A stretch of DNA of 64,000 nucleotides from Microvelia longipes (taxonomy: Eukaryota; Arthropoda; Insecta; Hemiptera; Veliidae): NCBI GenBank assembly GCA_018340805.1, contig JACMZG010001908.1, positions 11,967,235 through 12,031,234 on the forward strand, read 5' to 3'. The position numbers and the translations under genes were made by a program. This document shows, one piece after another, positions 54,834-64,000 of this stretch (the stretch's first letter is position 1; every line of letters begins with the position of its first letter). The notes beneath the pieces are model-generated. The model saw only the letters and a program-made list of their open reading frames with translations. It was not told the DNA's origin and did not search any database.

Positions 54834-57800
54834 ATGAGTGTATTGAATATTTTATTTTTGTTTATATTCGAGATTTTTGTTGAAGTTTCAAGTTTAGGTA
54901 AGTCAAATATGTCACGTGATTTGTATTTCATTATATACTAGATTTTTGGGTGAGCTTTCATTTTAAATGGTTAGTAACACAATTTAAGGGAATGTACACA
55001 CAGGATGTTTAACACACAACCTAGGCTCCAGTGTATTTACCTTGATGACTTTTAGTGAGACATGTTGTCTTAATTTAGATTTAGTTATTGTTATAAGTCT
55101 CCAAGGTAGAAAAATTAGTTTTTGCTCCCTAAGTTATTGGTCCCTGAGGCCTGAGGTCAAAACCAATGGAACTTATTATGGTTTGCCGAGATTAACATTA
55201 ATTTAACTAACAATAACAAATAGCACTTATTGACCATACGTATAAAAAAAATAGTAAAAAGTTATGTGGTTTTGGTCATGATAAATAAAACAACATTTAA
55301 GCTTTCGACCGTATGATTAGGTCTTCATCAGAAAGTGTTTAATAACAAACTGATGTTTGTTATTAAACACTTTCTGATGAAGACCTAATCATACGGTCGA
55401 AAGCTTATATGTTGCTTTATTTATCATGACCAAAACCTCATAACTTTTTTCTTTTTTGTATTAATTTAACTCATAAGGCAAAGCCGAAAGGATATACTCT
55501 TTATAAGAAGAAACAACTTGTTATTTCCTGTTATAAGTTTAGTAGTCCAAGAGCTAGGCCTAAAAAATTTGACTTATTTTGTACTACTTCATATCATCTT
55601 ATTATGAAAATATACCTTAAAAACGAAGGAAAAGTATAGTCTGCCTATCCAGAGTGAAGCCCTTCATATGAATGCGCAATAATTGGTTCCCTGTAGGTCG
55701 TGTGCAAAACATGAAGAGACTTTTTTAAAGCTGGTAACATTTCTATAAAATAAGTTTTTGAAATAGCCATAACGGTTGTAGCGATGATGATGATTTAGGG
55801 TCCGATTTGATGATTCAACCCTCGTTTCATAGAACATTTTATCACCTTTAAAAAATAGTCTCTTCATGTTTTGCACACAACTCATAAGGGACCATTTATT
55901 TCAAGAAAACTGAAATTTGTGGGATTTTATAAAATTTTGAGCATGCGCAATCATATGAAGGGCTCTACTCTGGATAGGCAGGCTATGTCTTTTCTTCATA
56001 ATTTAAGGTACATTTCCAGTAAAAATCGGTATGAAGAAGAGTCACATTTTTTCAGGTCCAGCTCTTGGACTCGATTAAACCTGTTATTCGTATTGACTTA
56101 GATCCTATTTGATTTGATTCCTTCAGCCATTCTCTTCCCATACGATTTTCCTGAGATAAGCTTACTGTAGAGTTTTAGTCGCAGCACAAAACAGCCGCGG
56201 CTTTAATGACATCGGGGGAACGCGACCTGGCAATTATTTGGCATGCCCGAACCAAGCCACGCTTGCAATATACTATATTTGTGCTTCGAGAATCCACCCG
56301 ACCAATACTTTTTGTTGCGTGTCCTTAAAATATTATTGACTCCCTTCTATGAATAAATTTCATTATTAAGCACTGATTCAAGAAAAAGAACTGATTATTC
56401 AAAGATTATGATCAAATGATTAAAGATCAAAATTAAATGATAAAAAATGATTATCCACCTTCGCTTCTTAATCCCATATTGATCTCTGTAATTCAATTCA
56501 TGTTTTATGCAAAGTAATTATTTTTAATTTTACAGAAGTAATAGATAAGAAAATATTGTGCTACTATGATAAAGCAAGCGAAACCAGAGAACCAGAGTTT
56601 AGGCTAAACCCTCAGGAAATAGATGCACGTTTGTGCACTCATCTTCTGTATTCAGTCCCTATACCACCATTTCTTAACGCCGACGAACCTGTAGATTTTA
56701 TCAGGACATTAAACACAAAAGGTAATGCGTTTGAACCAGGGGACTTTTTTCTATTGGAATAAGAAGAAAATAGAAGAAGAGTCATTTATAGAGCAGTTTG
56801 TCTTCTTTCTTGTTGATCTTTTCATTATTTTCGGGACAATGACCGTTTCAAAGAAACAGCTAAAATTCTGTTTTCCCGTCATAAGAAAAATTTACCATAA
56901 CTGGTAAACAAAAGTAAACTGAAAGCTGCCCAAAGGATTGGGCAGGATTAATTTCATGGTGACAGATCGAACGTTAGCTCAGCTCCTGATGATGGTTTTT
57001 TAGCTGAATGAGTTTTGAATTTCGAGATTCGTTCATTTGTAGCAGCAAATATCTATTTAGAAGCTGCTTAATGTTTCAATTGTATTATCTTTCCGGTTTT
57101 AAATAATATCCAACTAACTGAGACGATAAATAAACTCAGGCAAATGCGTTAGAATAACTTTATTAGCTTTGCTTTGTTTGCTATAGTTTCAGGAACTGCG
57201 AAGGAATTAGTCAAGCTAAGAGGAGAAAATCCCAAATTAAAGTTACTTCTCTCTCTAACTGAGTCTGCCAGAGACTCAATCCTACCTAAAAATAGATTTA
57301 CCGATCTGCTTTCCAGCCCAAAAAATATTGACTGGTTCATCAAGTATATCTGCCAGTTCGTCAGGAATATAGACTTTGACGGGGTTGATATTAACTGGCA
57401 ATGGCCTGGTGTTGGGGACAAAGAAAACTTGGCAAATCTTATAAAGGTATAAAAGTTTCTATTAGAGATTATTGAGCTATTATTCCCTCTGCATGCTCAA
57501 AATTAGCCACAAGCGAGCTGGATATGCCAACTCTGTGGCTGGATTGACCCTACACTTCATATCTAGGAAATGGTACGCACTTAATTCGGTAAATGCATTC
57601 AGGTGGGAAGAATGCGTCCATTTAAATTTTGCAAACCACGTATAGGACGCTTAAAGGCTAGCTAGAGGCACATCTGGAAATGAAACGATATGCAAGGAGT
57701 TAAACGTAACGAAACAGGGATAATATGATATTATGTTTAGCTATAGACAATGATGATTGGTGAATGACAAATCATTTCTAGGTATAAACTTTTGTAACAT

Positions 57801-60800
57801 TCGGATAAATTAAGCATCAATTTTGATGTACCGCTACGCTAAAGAAAATGATAAAATTTACTCAGTACACGAAATTTGGGAATAACCATAAAACTATCGT
57901 AAAATTTAAACAATTTGGGTACAGGGTACCTTGGTACATTTCTTCACTACGTCAAACTCGCTTCGCTTGACCTCAGAACATTATGATTATCAAAAGGTAT
58001 TACTTCCGTTGGTTGAAAGCGCTTTGCCAATAAAGTTTTGTTTTGTGGAGAACTTCTTAGTTTTCGTTATTTTTAATAGTTATAATGATCTTGTGTTTCA
58101 CAGGAGCTGAAGAAGCACATGCTCGAAGAAGGTACCAGTAATAAGAAACAACCTCTGATTTTGTCTGTAGTTCTGCCACAATTCAAACAACTAACTTCTC
58201 TATATTTTGATATGGAAATCATTGGAAAGTAAGTTTAGTCTCATTAACTTTGCTTTTCTCAAAATGATTTTTACTTTTCCTCATTTATACCGTAGGTGTA
58301 TAGAAAAAGTATTGTATATCATTTGATACTACCGAGTTTTGCAAAACAATTATACATAAACAACAATTATTTATAAACAGTTTTTGACACAATTATATTG
58401 TGTCAAAAAGTGATGTGTTCGCAAAAAGATCCAAAACCTGGATATCACCGGATAATCTTTTTTAGGCATTTTTAAAGTCTCCTAAATGGTTTTTACAAAG
58501 TTGTCTGCCTGTATGTGTGTGGTCCAGTATGTCGAAAGAATTCACTATAAGTCGATTAATTTAATTTTTTTAAAATTATTAAATTTAAATAGAGTACGGA
58601 GTTCCTCGGAACTTTTTTTCATTGCATCAAATTCACTACGCTAATCTTCACTAGTCTGAACTAGTGATGACTATTCACTTCGCTATAAATATTTGGAATA
58701 TAAATATCACCAAATTAATACTTGCTACACGTCTTGCTCGATGCTGCTTAACTTTTATAATCTAACAAATACGGGCCTTCGGCTCGTAGCCACATTGTTA
58801 TTGTTTTGTATTATGTGTTGTTATATTATTATTTCTTGTTACATGGTATTTTGCCATGTATCAAGTGAATTTTCACCGCCTCGTCTTACAGGCCCGGAAA
58901 GCGGGTCTGTGAGACTTTTCTTACATTTGTGAGGTTTTCTCACAAATTTGATTAAATTTCTATTCTTTATAGTAAGCTATAATATTAAAATTAACAAGCA
59001 TGTTAATAACATGCTATTAATGTTAAATAAAAAATAACTCAGCAAAAATTTCGAAAAAAAATTATGCCTTTGTATTGAGATTTAGCACGCGTGTGGCTAT
59101 GTATAAACTAATATATGTGCCAAGTTTTATCTCATTATCAGCATTAGTTCAATTTTTATCGAATGACTTGTGTACGTTTTTTAAAAAATCAGAAAATGAT
59201 TAAATTAATTTTAAATTCGGTTCAAGTGTATATCTTTCCCTATTAAACAAGTACACCACTAAGTTTCGTTTCAATACGACAAGTATATTCATGATTATTA
59301 TAAAAATTAAGCAGCATCGAGCGTGGTCAGTGCTGTATGGGTGACCGCTGAGAATGATACGGATGCATTTACTATCGAGGACGAGCGAAGCGAGTCCGAA
59401 GACATGTTGCAGTATAAATTTGGTGAATTCACCAACTTACAATTTACGCTCACGGATGATGAGCGTAACGAATCCGATGTGATGAGGAATAGTTCCGATT
59501 TTTTATCTATTTTTACACCTAATGATTTAGTCATTTTACATTAGCAATATATATGTCATTTATTTTTGTCATTATACATATTTAAATTTCCCTTTTCCCC
59601 TATTTACTATTTGAATAAATTCTGTTTTAAATTTATTTAGCTTTAATCGATTTAATTAAATCCACCCTGCTAGTTGTTTTAAGGCTATATTAGCGTTCTT
59701 TTCCTGTATGTCATCATAAAAACCTAAAAAAACTATAGTTACATCATCTGCACTAGGTCATTAATATATATAAGAAAAAACAATGGTCCAATCATATACC
59801 CTTGTTGGACTCCTCTAACCAATCTTTTAGGTCAGACTTAATTTCTCCCTTATTACTTTTAATTACTGCGAACTGAGTTCTATTTTTAAGATAAGATTTT
59901 ATTGGTTTCAAGGCTGTACCTTTCTTCTTTTTTCAGCAGTACTTGATGATCAACCTTGTCAAAAGCCTTAGATAAGAAGTATAGCATGTATGATATATTT
60001 AAATCATCATACAAGTTAGTTAACAGATTATCTAATGCTGATATTATTGATCTTGATTTTCTAATCCCATATTGTTTATCAGCTAAAACACCAGATTTAC
60101 ATAAAAAATTTATAAATACATCACATATTGCCGTTTATATATTTGCCGTTTTATATTTTTTTAGGAAATATTGAAATTTTTTAAGACAGGCCTATAAGTT
60201 TTAATTTTTATAAACAGGAATAAATTTAAATCCTTTTTAAAAGTTTTTTTAAAAGTCCTTTAACATTTTATTAACAATTATAGTTATATCTCTAACAATA
60301 CCATCTGCTCTATATCTAATTATTTTATTATATAAGTAATATACGTCATTAGAGTAAGCATCTTATTATTTTATAAATTTCCTTATCAGTATTTTTTAAA
60401 GTAAAATAGAGAAAATAAATTCTTTAGATGTAAAGAAATTTAAAAAAACAAACTCTTTACCATAATTTATTTTATTACTCAAAATATTAATTTTTTTAGA
60501 TCTGCTGATATGTTAATTTTGATGACGATGGATTATTACTTATCTAACGGCTGCTGCATTAATCATCATTCACCTTTATACAGTATAGTAATAGATGATC
60601 AAGAGAGTAAGGATTATAGTGTGGTAATTTAAATTTATATTTTTAATAATACTATTCTGGCGCGGTGGTCCACATGTCAGGCGAATTTCCTTTGGAATGC
60701 GTGTTTTCTATCTTAACAGCCCATTTCTTGCTCAAAGTTCCAGTTTATGCTTTATAACCTAAACAGTTACTCAAATATTAAGCTCTCCTCGTAACTCATT

Positions 60801-61496
60801 TTGTCTGTATTTTTAAAAACAAATGTGCATATTTATCCAGATGTTAAAAAACTATGCCTCTAAAATTGGCAGTTCGCACTATTATTTGCACTTGTTTAAG
60901 GCTCTTTGTGTTTTTCTTTAAAGGTTTTAGCGCATTTGTAATAAGGCATAAACCGGAACCTTAAGCAAGAAATGTGTTGTTATCCTTTTTGTTCGCCCGA
61001 CATGCGGGCCACCGCGCCTGAATTAGTTTATATAGTTACTGAATTAGAATATATAGTTTCAAGAACTATATATTCCAAGAGCCGGGCCTTAAAAATGTTA
61101 CTAATTTTGTAATAGTTTTAACAAAATTTTTCTGAAAATATACCTTAAATAAAGAAGAATCTACATAGTCTTCATTTCTAGAGAGGAGGCTTCATTTATA
61201 TGATGACAATTTTGCGTTCAAAATTGATGTGAATCACACAAATCATAGGTTTCTTGAAGTAAGCGGGTTTATAACAATCTTTTATATTTCGTTTTTCCAG
61301 GATGCAACAGTAAGGTATTACTTGAACTTGGGGATCGACGCCAATAAATTCATTCTAGGGCTTCCAATGTACGGTGATTCTTTTATACTTTCAAGTGAAA
61401 GCGATACTACTCTTGGAGCCGAATCCAACGACGAAGGGGCCGAAGGCTTCGCTACTAAGCAGTATGGATCACTCTCCTACTTCGAGGTTGGAATGA
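54834..61496 (+). CDS. Chitinase-like protein, GH18 family, catalytic motif mutated (3' end missing)
   Basis: Exons: 54834-54897 (signal peptide MSVLNILFLFIFEIFVEV), 56536-56721, 57193-57446, 58104-58228, 60500-60623, 61301-61496. All junctions are GT-AG and in phase, giving about 316 residues of the GH18 barrel. Seen in order: ILCYYDK and LCTHLLYSV (first strands), NPKLKLLLSL, FDGVDINWQWPG, QPLILSVVLPQF, ADMLILMTMDYYL with NHHSPLYS, and DANKFILGLPMYGDSF. Active chitinases have DGxDxDxE; here Asn151 and Gln153 replace the third Asp and the catalytic Glu, so hydrolysis is not expected. Such proteins (chitinase-like, IDGF-like) are usually secreted and bind carbohydrate. The last barrel strands and C-terminus are not found before 64000, so later exons lie outside or the gene is truncated. 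The exon 6 donor (GAG|GTTGGA) is weak, and exon 1 is chosen on phase and hydrophobicity. Confidence 0.82.
55259..55444. mobile_element. Palindromic repeat with hammerhead-like cores, second family
   Basis: 186-bp palindrome; arms AGTTATGTGGTTTTGGTCAT and complement. Cores: plus strand 55374-55420, minus strand about 55296-55331. It lies in intron 1 of the chitinase-like gene. Confidence 0.75.
55374..55420 (+). ncRNA. Hammerhead-like core, second family
   Basis: CUGAUGA, one extra A, helix II GACC-UAAUCAUAC-GGUC, GAAA, then AGC and GCU as a three-pair helix III with a nine-base loop, followed by U. The helix II sequence and loop differ from the 18.9 kb family but pairing is kept. Helix I is not convincing. 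Confidence 0.4.
55543..56071. mobile_element. Foldback element with TAGTCCAAGAGC ends (copy 2)
   Basis: About 530 bp, starts TAGTCCAAGAGCTAGGCCTA and ends GTCCAGCTCTTGGACT; inner blocks TCTGCCTATCCAGAGT and GGATAGGCAGGCTATG pair. Same family as 8517-9217. In intron 1 of the chitinase-like gene. Confidence 0.72.
57193..57446 (+). CDS. Chitinase-like exon 3 with altered active site
   Basis: Residues 84-168. Phase fixes the acceptor as TTTCAG at 57192. Contains NIDFDGVDINWQWPGVGD; the position of the proton-donor Glu is Gln (153) and the preceding acidic position is Asn (151). The surrounding hydrophobic and glycine pattern is well kept, so the fold is probably intact. Confidence 0.9.
57895..58065. 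repeat. Fragments of family B and of the hammerhead family
   Basis: GGGTACAGGGTACC at 57918 and CTCGCTTCGCTTGACCTCAG at 57958 match the right end of family B in reverse. GGTTGAAAGCGCTTTGCC with TTTTGTTTTGTGGAG at 58013-58050 is a solo arm of the 30893-31217 repeat. Confidence 0.6.
58266..58560. repeat. Interspersed repeat family B, partial copy
   Basis: TTTTACTTTTCCTCATTTAT with GTAGAAAAAGTATTG-like text, GATATCACCGGA and TTGTCTGCCTGTATGTGTGT, as in 43196-43500. It includes a copy of ATCATTTGATACTACCGAG, also found at 11530. Confidence 0.55.
59030..59510. repeat. Interspersed repeat family B, second part
   Basis: Contains AGTTTTATCTCATTATCAG, CTGAGAATGATACGGATGCA and a well-formed hairpin GGACGAGCGAAGCGAGTCC at 59379-59397, followed by GGATGATGAGCGTAACGAAT (near 59453). 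The opposite-strand frames at 59307-59544 are read through this repeat and are not genes. Confidence 0.65.
59640..60250 (-). pseudogene. Reverse transcriptase fragment, heavily decayed
   Basis: In intron 4 of the chitinase-like gene, antisense to it. Conceptual reading on the minus strand gives, with stops and frame changes, KAFDKVDHQVLL (around 59950), RGVQQGYMIGPLFFLIYIND (around 59780) and SIISALDNLLTNLYDDL (around 60030). These follow the order of non-LTR reverse transcriptase motifs. It is much more AT-rich and eroded than the LINE at 32849-37744. Confidence 0.7.
60659..61020. mobile_element. MITE with GGCGCGGTGGTCC ends
   Basis: About 360 bp. The left end GGCGCGGTGGTCCACATGTC is mirrored by the right end GACATGCGGGCCACCGCGCC. 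Arms extend over more than 100 bp (CATTTCTTGCTCAAAGTTCC against GGAACCTTAAGCAAGAAATG). GC-rich tips in an AT-rich intron. It sits between chitinase-like exons 5 and 6. Confidence 0.8.
61071..61230. mobile_element. Solo arm of the CCAAGAGC foldback family
   Basis: TTCCAAGAGCCGGGCCTTAA followed by AAATTTTTCTGAAAATATAC and CATAGTCTTCATTTC corresponds to the left arm of 8517-9217. The opposite arm is missing; exon 6 of the chitinase-like gene begins 70 bp later. Confidence 0.6.
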
Positions 61497-62341
61497 ATTC
61501 ATTAGTTAATTTGAACAGTAGAGGAATAAGCGGGTAGGGGTGTAGGGCTTAAACCTTCACCTCAATGAGTCCAATAGGTGGTGGTTCCTATTTCGCTTCC
61601 CAAGTAGAAGGGTCTACTTCTAACTAGAGTTGGTACTATTCATGATTATAGCAAGCTTAGTATAATATAATTAAATCAAATTAAATTATTTTATTTACAT
61701 AAATTAAATAAAATAAATAAGTAAGAACAAAATAAACTTAAGTATAAGCAAATAAACTTAAGTATATTCATTAAAATGTAATATTTAATTAAACTATTTT
61801 ATGTTTAATATCTAGGTCCCTGATCAAGCATTTTAAATGAAAAATGCCATGTAACATGAAATAATAAAGCAACAATGGAGGCCCATCGGCCCGCGAAGCA
61901 GCTCGAGTGGCAGACACCACGTAGCGGCTACGGTTTGAAGGCCCGTATCTTTTTCGAGTTAGTTTTTGGCCGAGGGGCCCTAGGAGGGCTGCCCCGCCCT
62001 CGACCTACCAGTCGGAGGCCAGTCCGCCTCCTAATTGGAATATAAAACGATATTATAATCCATACTTTATATGGATTGTATTATTCCTCCTACAGTATAA
62101 TTAGAATTATTACAACCATAGGTTTATAGAAATTCTGTTGAAGCTAAATATACCACTTCAGTCTAAACTTGTCCACAAAATATTGAAATCACCTAATAAT
62201 TTATAAAACGACACTAATGTCTCCAGTCACGCCTCCCTTGTACTCAGTCAGTAAAAACATGTGTTTTAATCTCAGCAGTCACCCATCCAGCTATTGACCC
62301 GATATTTAGGGTTCGGGGCACCTCGAAACTTTTCTTTACAA
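61497..62341. other. Downstream stretch with a GC-rich patch
   Basis: No further chitinase exon was recognised. About 61875-62040 is GC-rich in sharp contrast to its flanks, with GGCCCGCGAAGCAGCTCG, GTAGCGGCTACGG and GGCCGAGGGGCCC, and resembles a foreign or repeat-derived insert. Confidence 0.45.
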
Positions 62342-62757
62342 CGCTCATCCTCACTACTTTGAGGGCGAGCGATGCGATTCCTCACATCGCTCGCCCTCAC
62401 TACTGGAGAGTCGCTTTGCTCGCCCACACTACTGGGGAATCGCTTCGCTCGCCCTCTCTACTGTGGAATCGCTTCGCTCGCCCTCTCTACTGGGGAATCG
62501 CTTCGCTCGTCCTCACTACTGGGGAATCGCTTCGCTGCCACTCTCTACTGGGGAATCGCTTCGCTCGCCCTCTCTACTGGGGAATCGCTTCGCTCGCCCT
62601 CTCTACTGGGGAATCGCTTCGCTCCCACTCTCTACTGGGGAATCGCTTCGCTCATCCTCACTACTGGGGAATCGCTTCGCTCCCACTCTCTACTGGGGAA
62701 TCGCTTCGCTCGTCCTCACTACTGGGGAATCGTTTCGCTCGTCCTCACTACTGGGAC
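62342..62757. repeat. 29-bp tandem array, about 13 units
   Basis: CTACTGGGGAATCGCTTCGC begins each 29-bp unit, at 62400, 62429, 62458, 62487, 62516, 62545, 62574, 62603, 62632, 62661, 62690, 62719 and 62748. Each unit contains GCTTCGC, the core of the hairpins found elsewhere. As 29 is not a multiple of 3 and the unit lacks stops, all three plus frames stay open; these are not proteins. Confidence 0.95.
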
Positions 62758-62889
62758 AATTGTTTATCATCAGGTACTTTTTTGGCCAGGCTTCTTTTAA
62801 ATATTGGATTATTGTAGCCCGATCTGGCCCATTTGCTATCTGAGTACCTAATGTTGTTGTGTGAATCCTCTGGCTAGGTTCTAGGTGCT

Positions 62890-63518
62890 TTACTCTAATA
62901 TGAGTCATTCCATGTCAAATCATCCCACTAAAAATAAAATTCACATGCATGGTGACCGATTTTTGATAAAATTTGGTGAGATGTAGGGTCTATGCCTAAA
63001 AGAGAAAAAATACAAATTTTTTGCTTAAAATATGCAGCCGCTTCCGCGCACTGATGGGGCAAATAGCTGTTTTTCAGTGTTTTGGCACTCAGATTATCAT
63101 TTGTATCTCTAAAAGTCGCATATATAAAAATTCATTCATTTCATTCTGCTTGCAATTTGCAGCTAAACCCTAAGGCTTTCAATGTTATTTAATGTCATTT
63201 TGGCCCCAACCATTTTTTGCCCTTTGACGAGCCCCTTTTTTAAAAAATTTTTAAATATCTCAAAATGCGTATTTTTTAAAATTTTGAAAAAAATCCCAAA
63301 TATAGCCCATAGTTATAGAAAAGTGTCCACAAAGTTTCATGATGGGACCTCCATGGGCTTGGGCGTAATAATTTTTTAAGTGGCAGAGGGTATAGGGATT
63401 GTCAGAAAAATATGGCTTTTTGTTCGAAACTTCTCTAAAATAATCTTCATAAAATTAATATATTTATATTTTTATTATAGTTTTGATAAGTATATGATAT
63501 ATACATGCTTATTTGCAT
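62890..63518. other. Spacer, no gene recognised
   Basis: Contains GAGTCATTCCATGTCAAATC at 62901 and poly-T-rich sequence. It looks repeat-like but no second copy lies in the window. Confidence 0.35.
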
Positions 63519-64000
63519 ACAGGGTGGCCCAAAAGTCACCAACCCCTATTATATTTTGAACAGTTTTGTATGAAATATCGAAACATGGGATACTTCCCTT
63601 GTGTAGAGGGAACTCGTTTTAATAGTTTACACTTCCCCCATCCCACAAGTATGGGCTAAGCTAAAAACCAAACATTAATTGAAGAATGTACATATTATTG
63701 AAGTTAGAGTGAAGAGAGATAAAAATTGTGCTACCCTAAATGAAAAGTCTTAAGTTACCTTTGAAATTTTGGTTTGCACTAACTCCCATTGGTCACCAAC
63801 CCTATTATATTTTGAACAGTTTTGTATAAAAATATCGAAACATGGGATACTTCCCTTGTGTGAGTGAACTCGTTTTAATGGTTTACACTTCCCCCATCCC
63901 ACAAGTATGGGCTAAGCTAAAAACCAAAAATTAATTGAAGAATGTACATATTATGGGCTATTCCGGTTATAAAGGATTATTCCGACATATTGGCAAAGAA
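63519..64000. repeat. Duplicated about 160-bp repeat with a mariner-like end
   Basis: ACAGGGTGGCCCAAAAGTCA at 63521 looks like a Tc1/mariner-type end. The block from CACCAACCCCTATTATATTT (63537) to AATTGAAGAATGTACATATT recurs from 63796 with few changes, both in the same direction. It may continue beyond the window. Confidence 0.65.

Noticed and set aside
59307..59544. Opposite-strand frames of about 73-75 residues
   Set aside because: They run through family B repeat sequence and its hairpins; the palindromic nature opens both strands.
62342..62757. CRISPR-like regular repeats
   Set aside because: The units are contiguous with no unique spacers, in an intron-bearing animal locus.
62359..62843. 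Three overlapping frames of 126-152 residues
   Set aside because: They are the 29-bp array read in three frames. A stop-free unit whose length is not a multiple of 3 keeps all frames open.

Overview
The window is animal nuclear DNA, most likely from an arthropod. It is strongly AT-rich. Its genes are split into small exons with consensus GT-AG introns, and the introns and spacers are packed with non-LTR retrotransposon remains, inverted-repeat elements, minisatellites and long TA runs. A GMC oxidoreductase of the insect glucose-dehydrogenase type and a GH18 chitinase-like gene favour an arthropod. No ribosomal or tRNA gene and no CRISPR array was seen. I cannot name the species.

Layout. (1) 896-1230, minus: first two exons of an unrecognised gene that leaves the window on the left. 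(2) 1590-4124: a 2.5 kb element with terminal inverted repeats of about 400 bp. (3) 6541-17600, minus: a complete eight-exon UCHL3-type ubiquitin C-terminal hydrolase (234 aa) with a 12-nt micro-exon; its 6 kb fifth intron holds a decayed reverse transcriptase. (4) 17601-18377: a head-to-head spacer, probably a shared promoter. (5) 18378-38784, plus: a complete ten-exon GMC oxidoreductase (628 aa). Its introns carry Penelope-like and foldback elements, 125-bp and 83-bp minisatellites, and a 4.9 kb LINE (32849-37744) flanked by a 15-bp target-site duplication. (6) 39-47 kb: interspersed repeats and a Crypton-like recombinase remnant. (7) 48253-50148, minus: an ankyrin-repeat protein that may be spliced to an upstream signal-peptide exon. 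(8) 54834-61496, plus: a chitinase-like gene with a mutated catalytic motif, incomplete at its 3' end. (9) 61.5-64 kb: a GC-rich patch, a 29-bp tandem array and a duplicated repeat.

The genes do not form one pathway: UCHL3 acts in ubiquitin recycling, GMC in FAD-dependent oxidation, and the chitinase-like protein is probably a secreted carbohydrate-binding protein. The most unusual signals are structural. A small hairpin built around GCGAAGC, often flanked by GA on both sides and closed by stems that vary in a compensatory way, recurs in unrelated contexts and also forms the 29-bp array. Several palindromic repeats carry hammerhead-ribozyme-like cores with covarying helices, one of them next to a Penelope-like coding remnant. 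All exon models were built by hand from splice signals, reading phase and remembered family features; no search or alignment was run.
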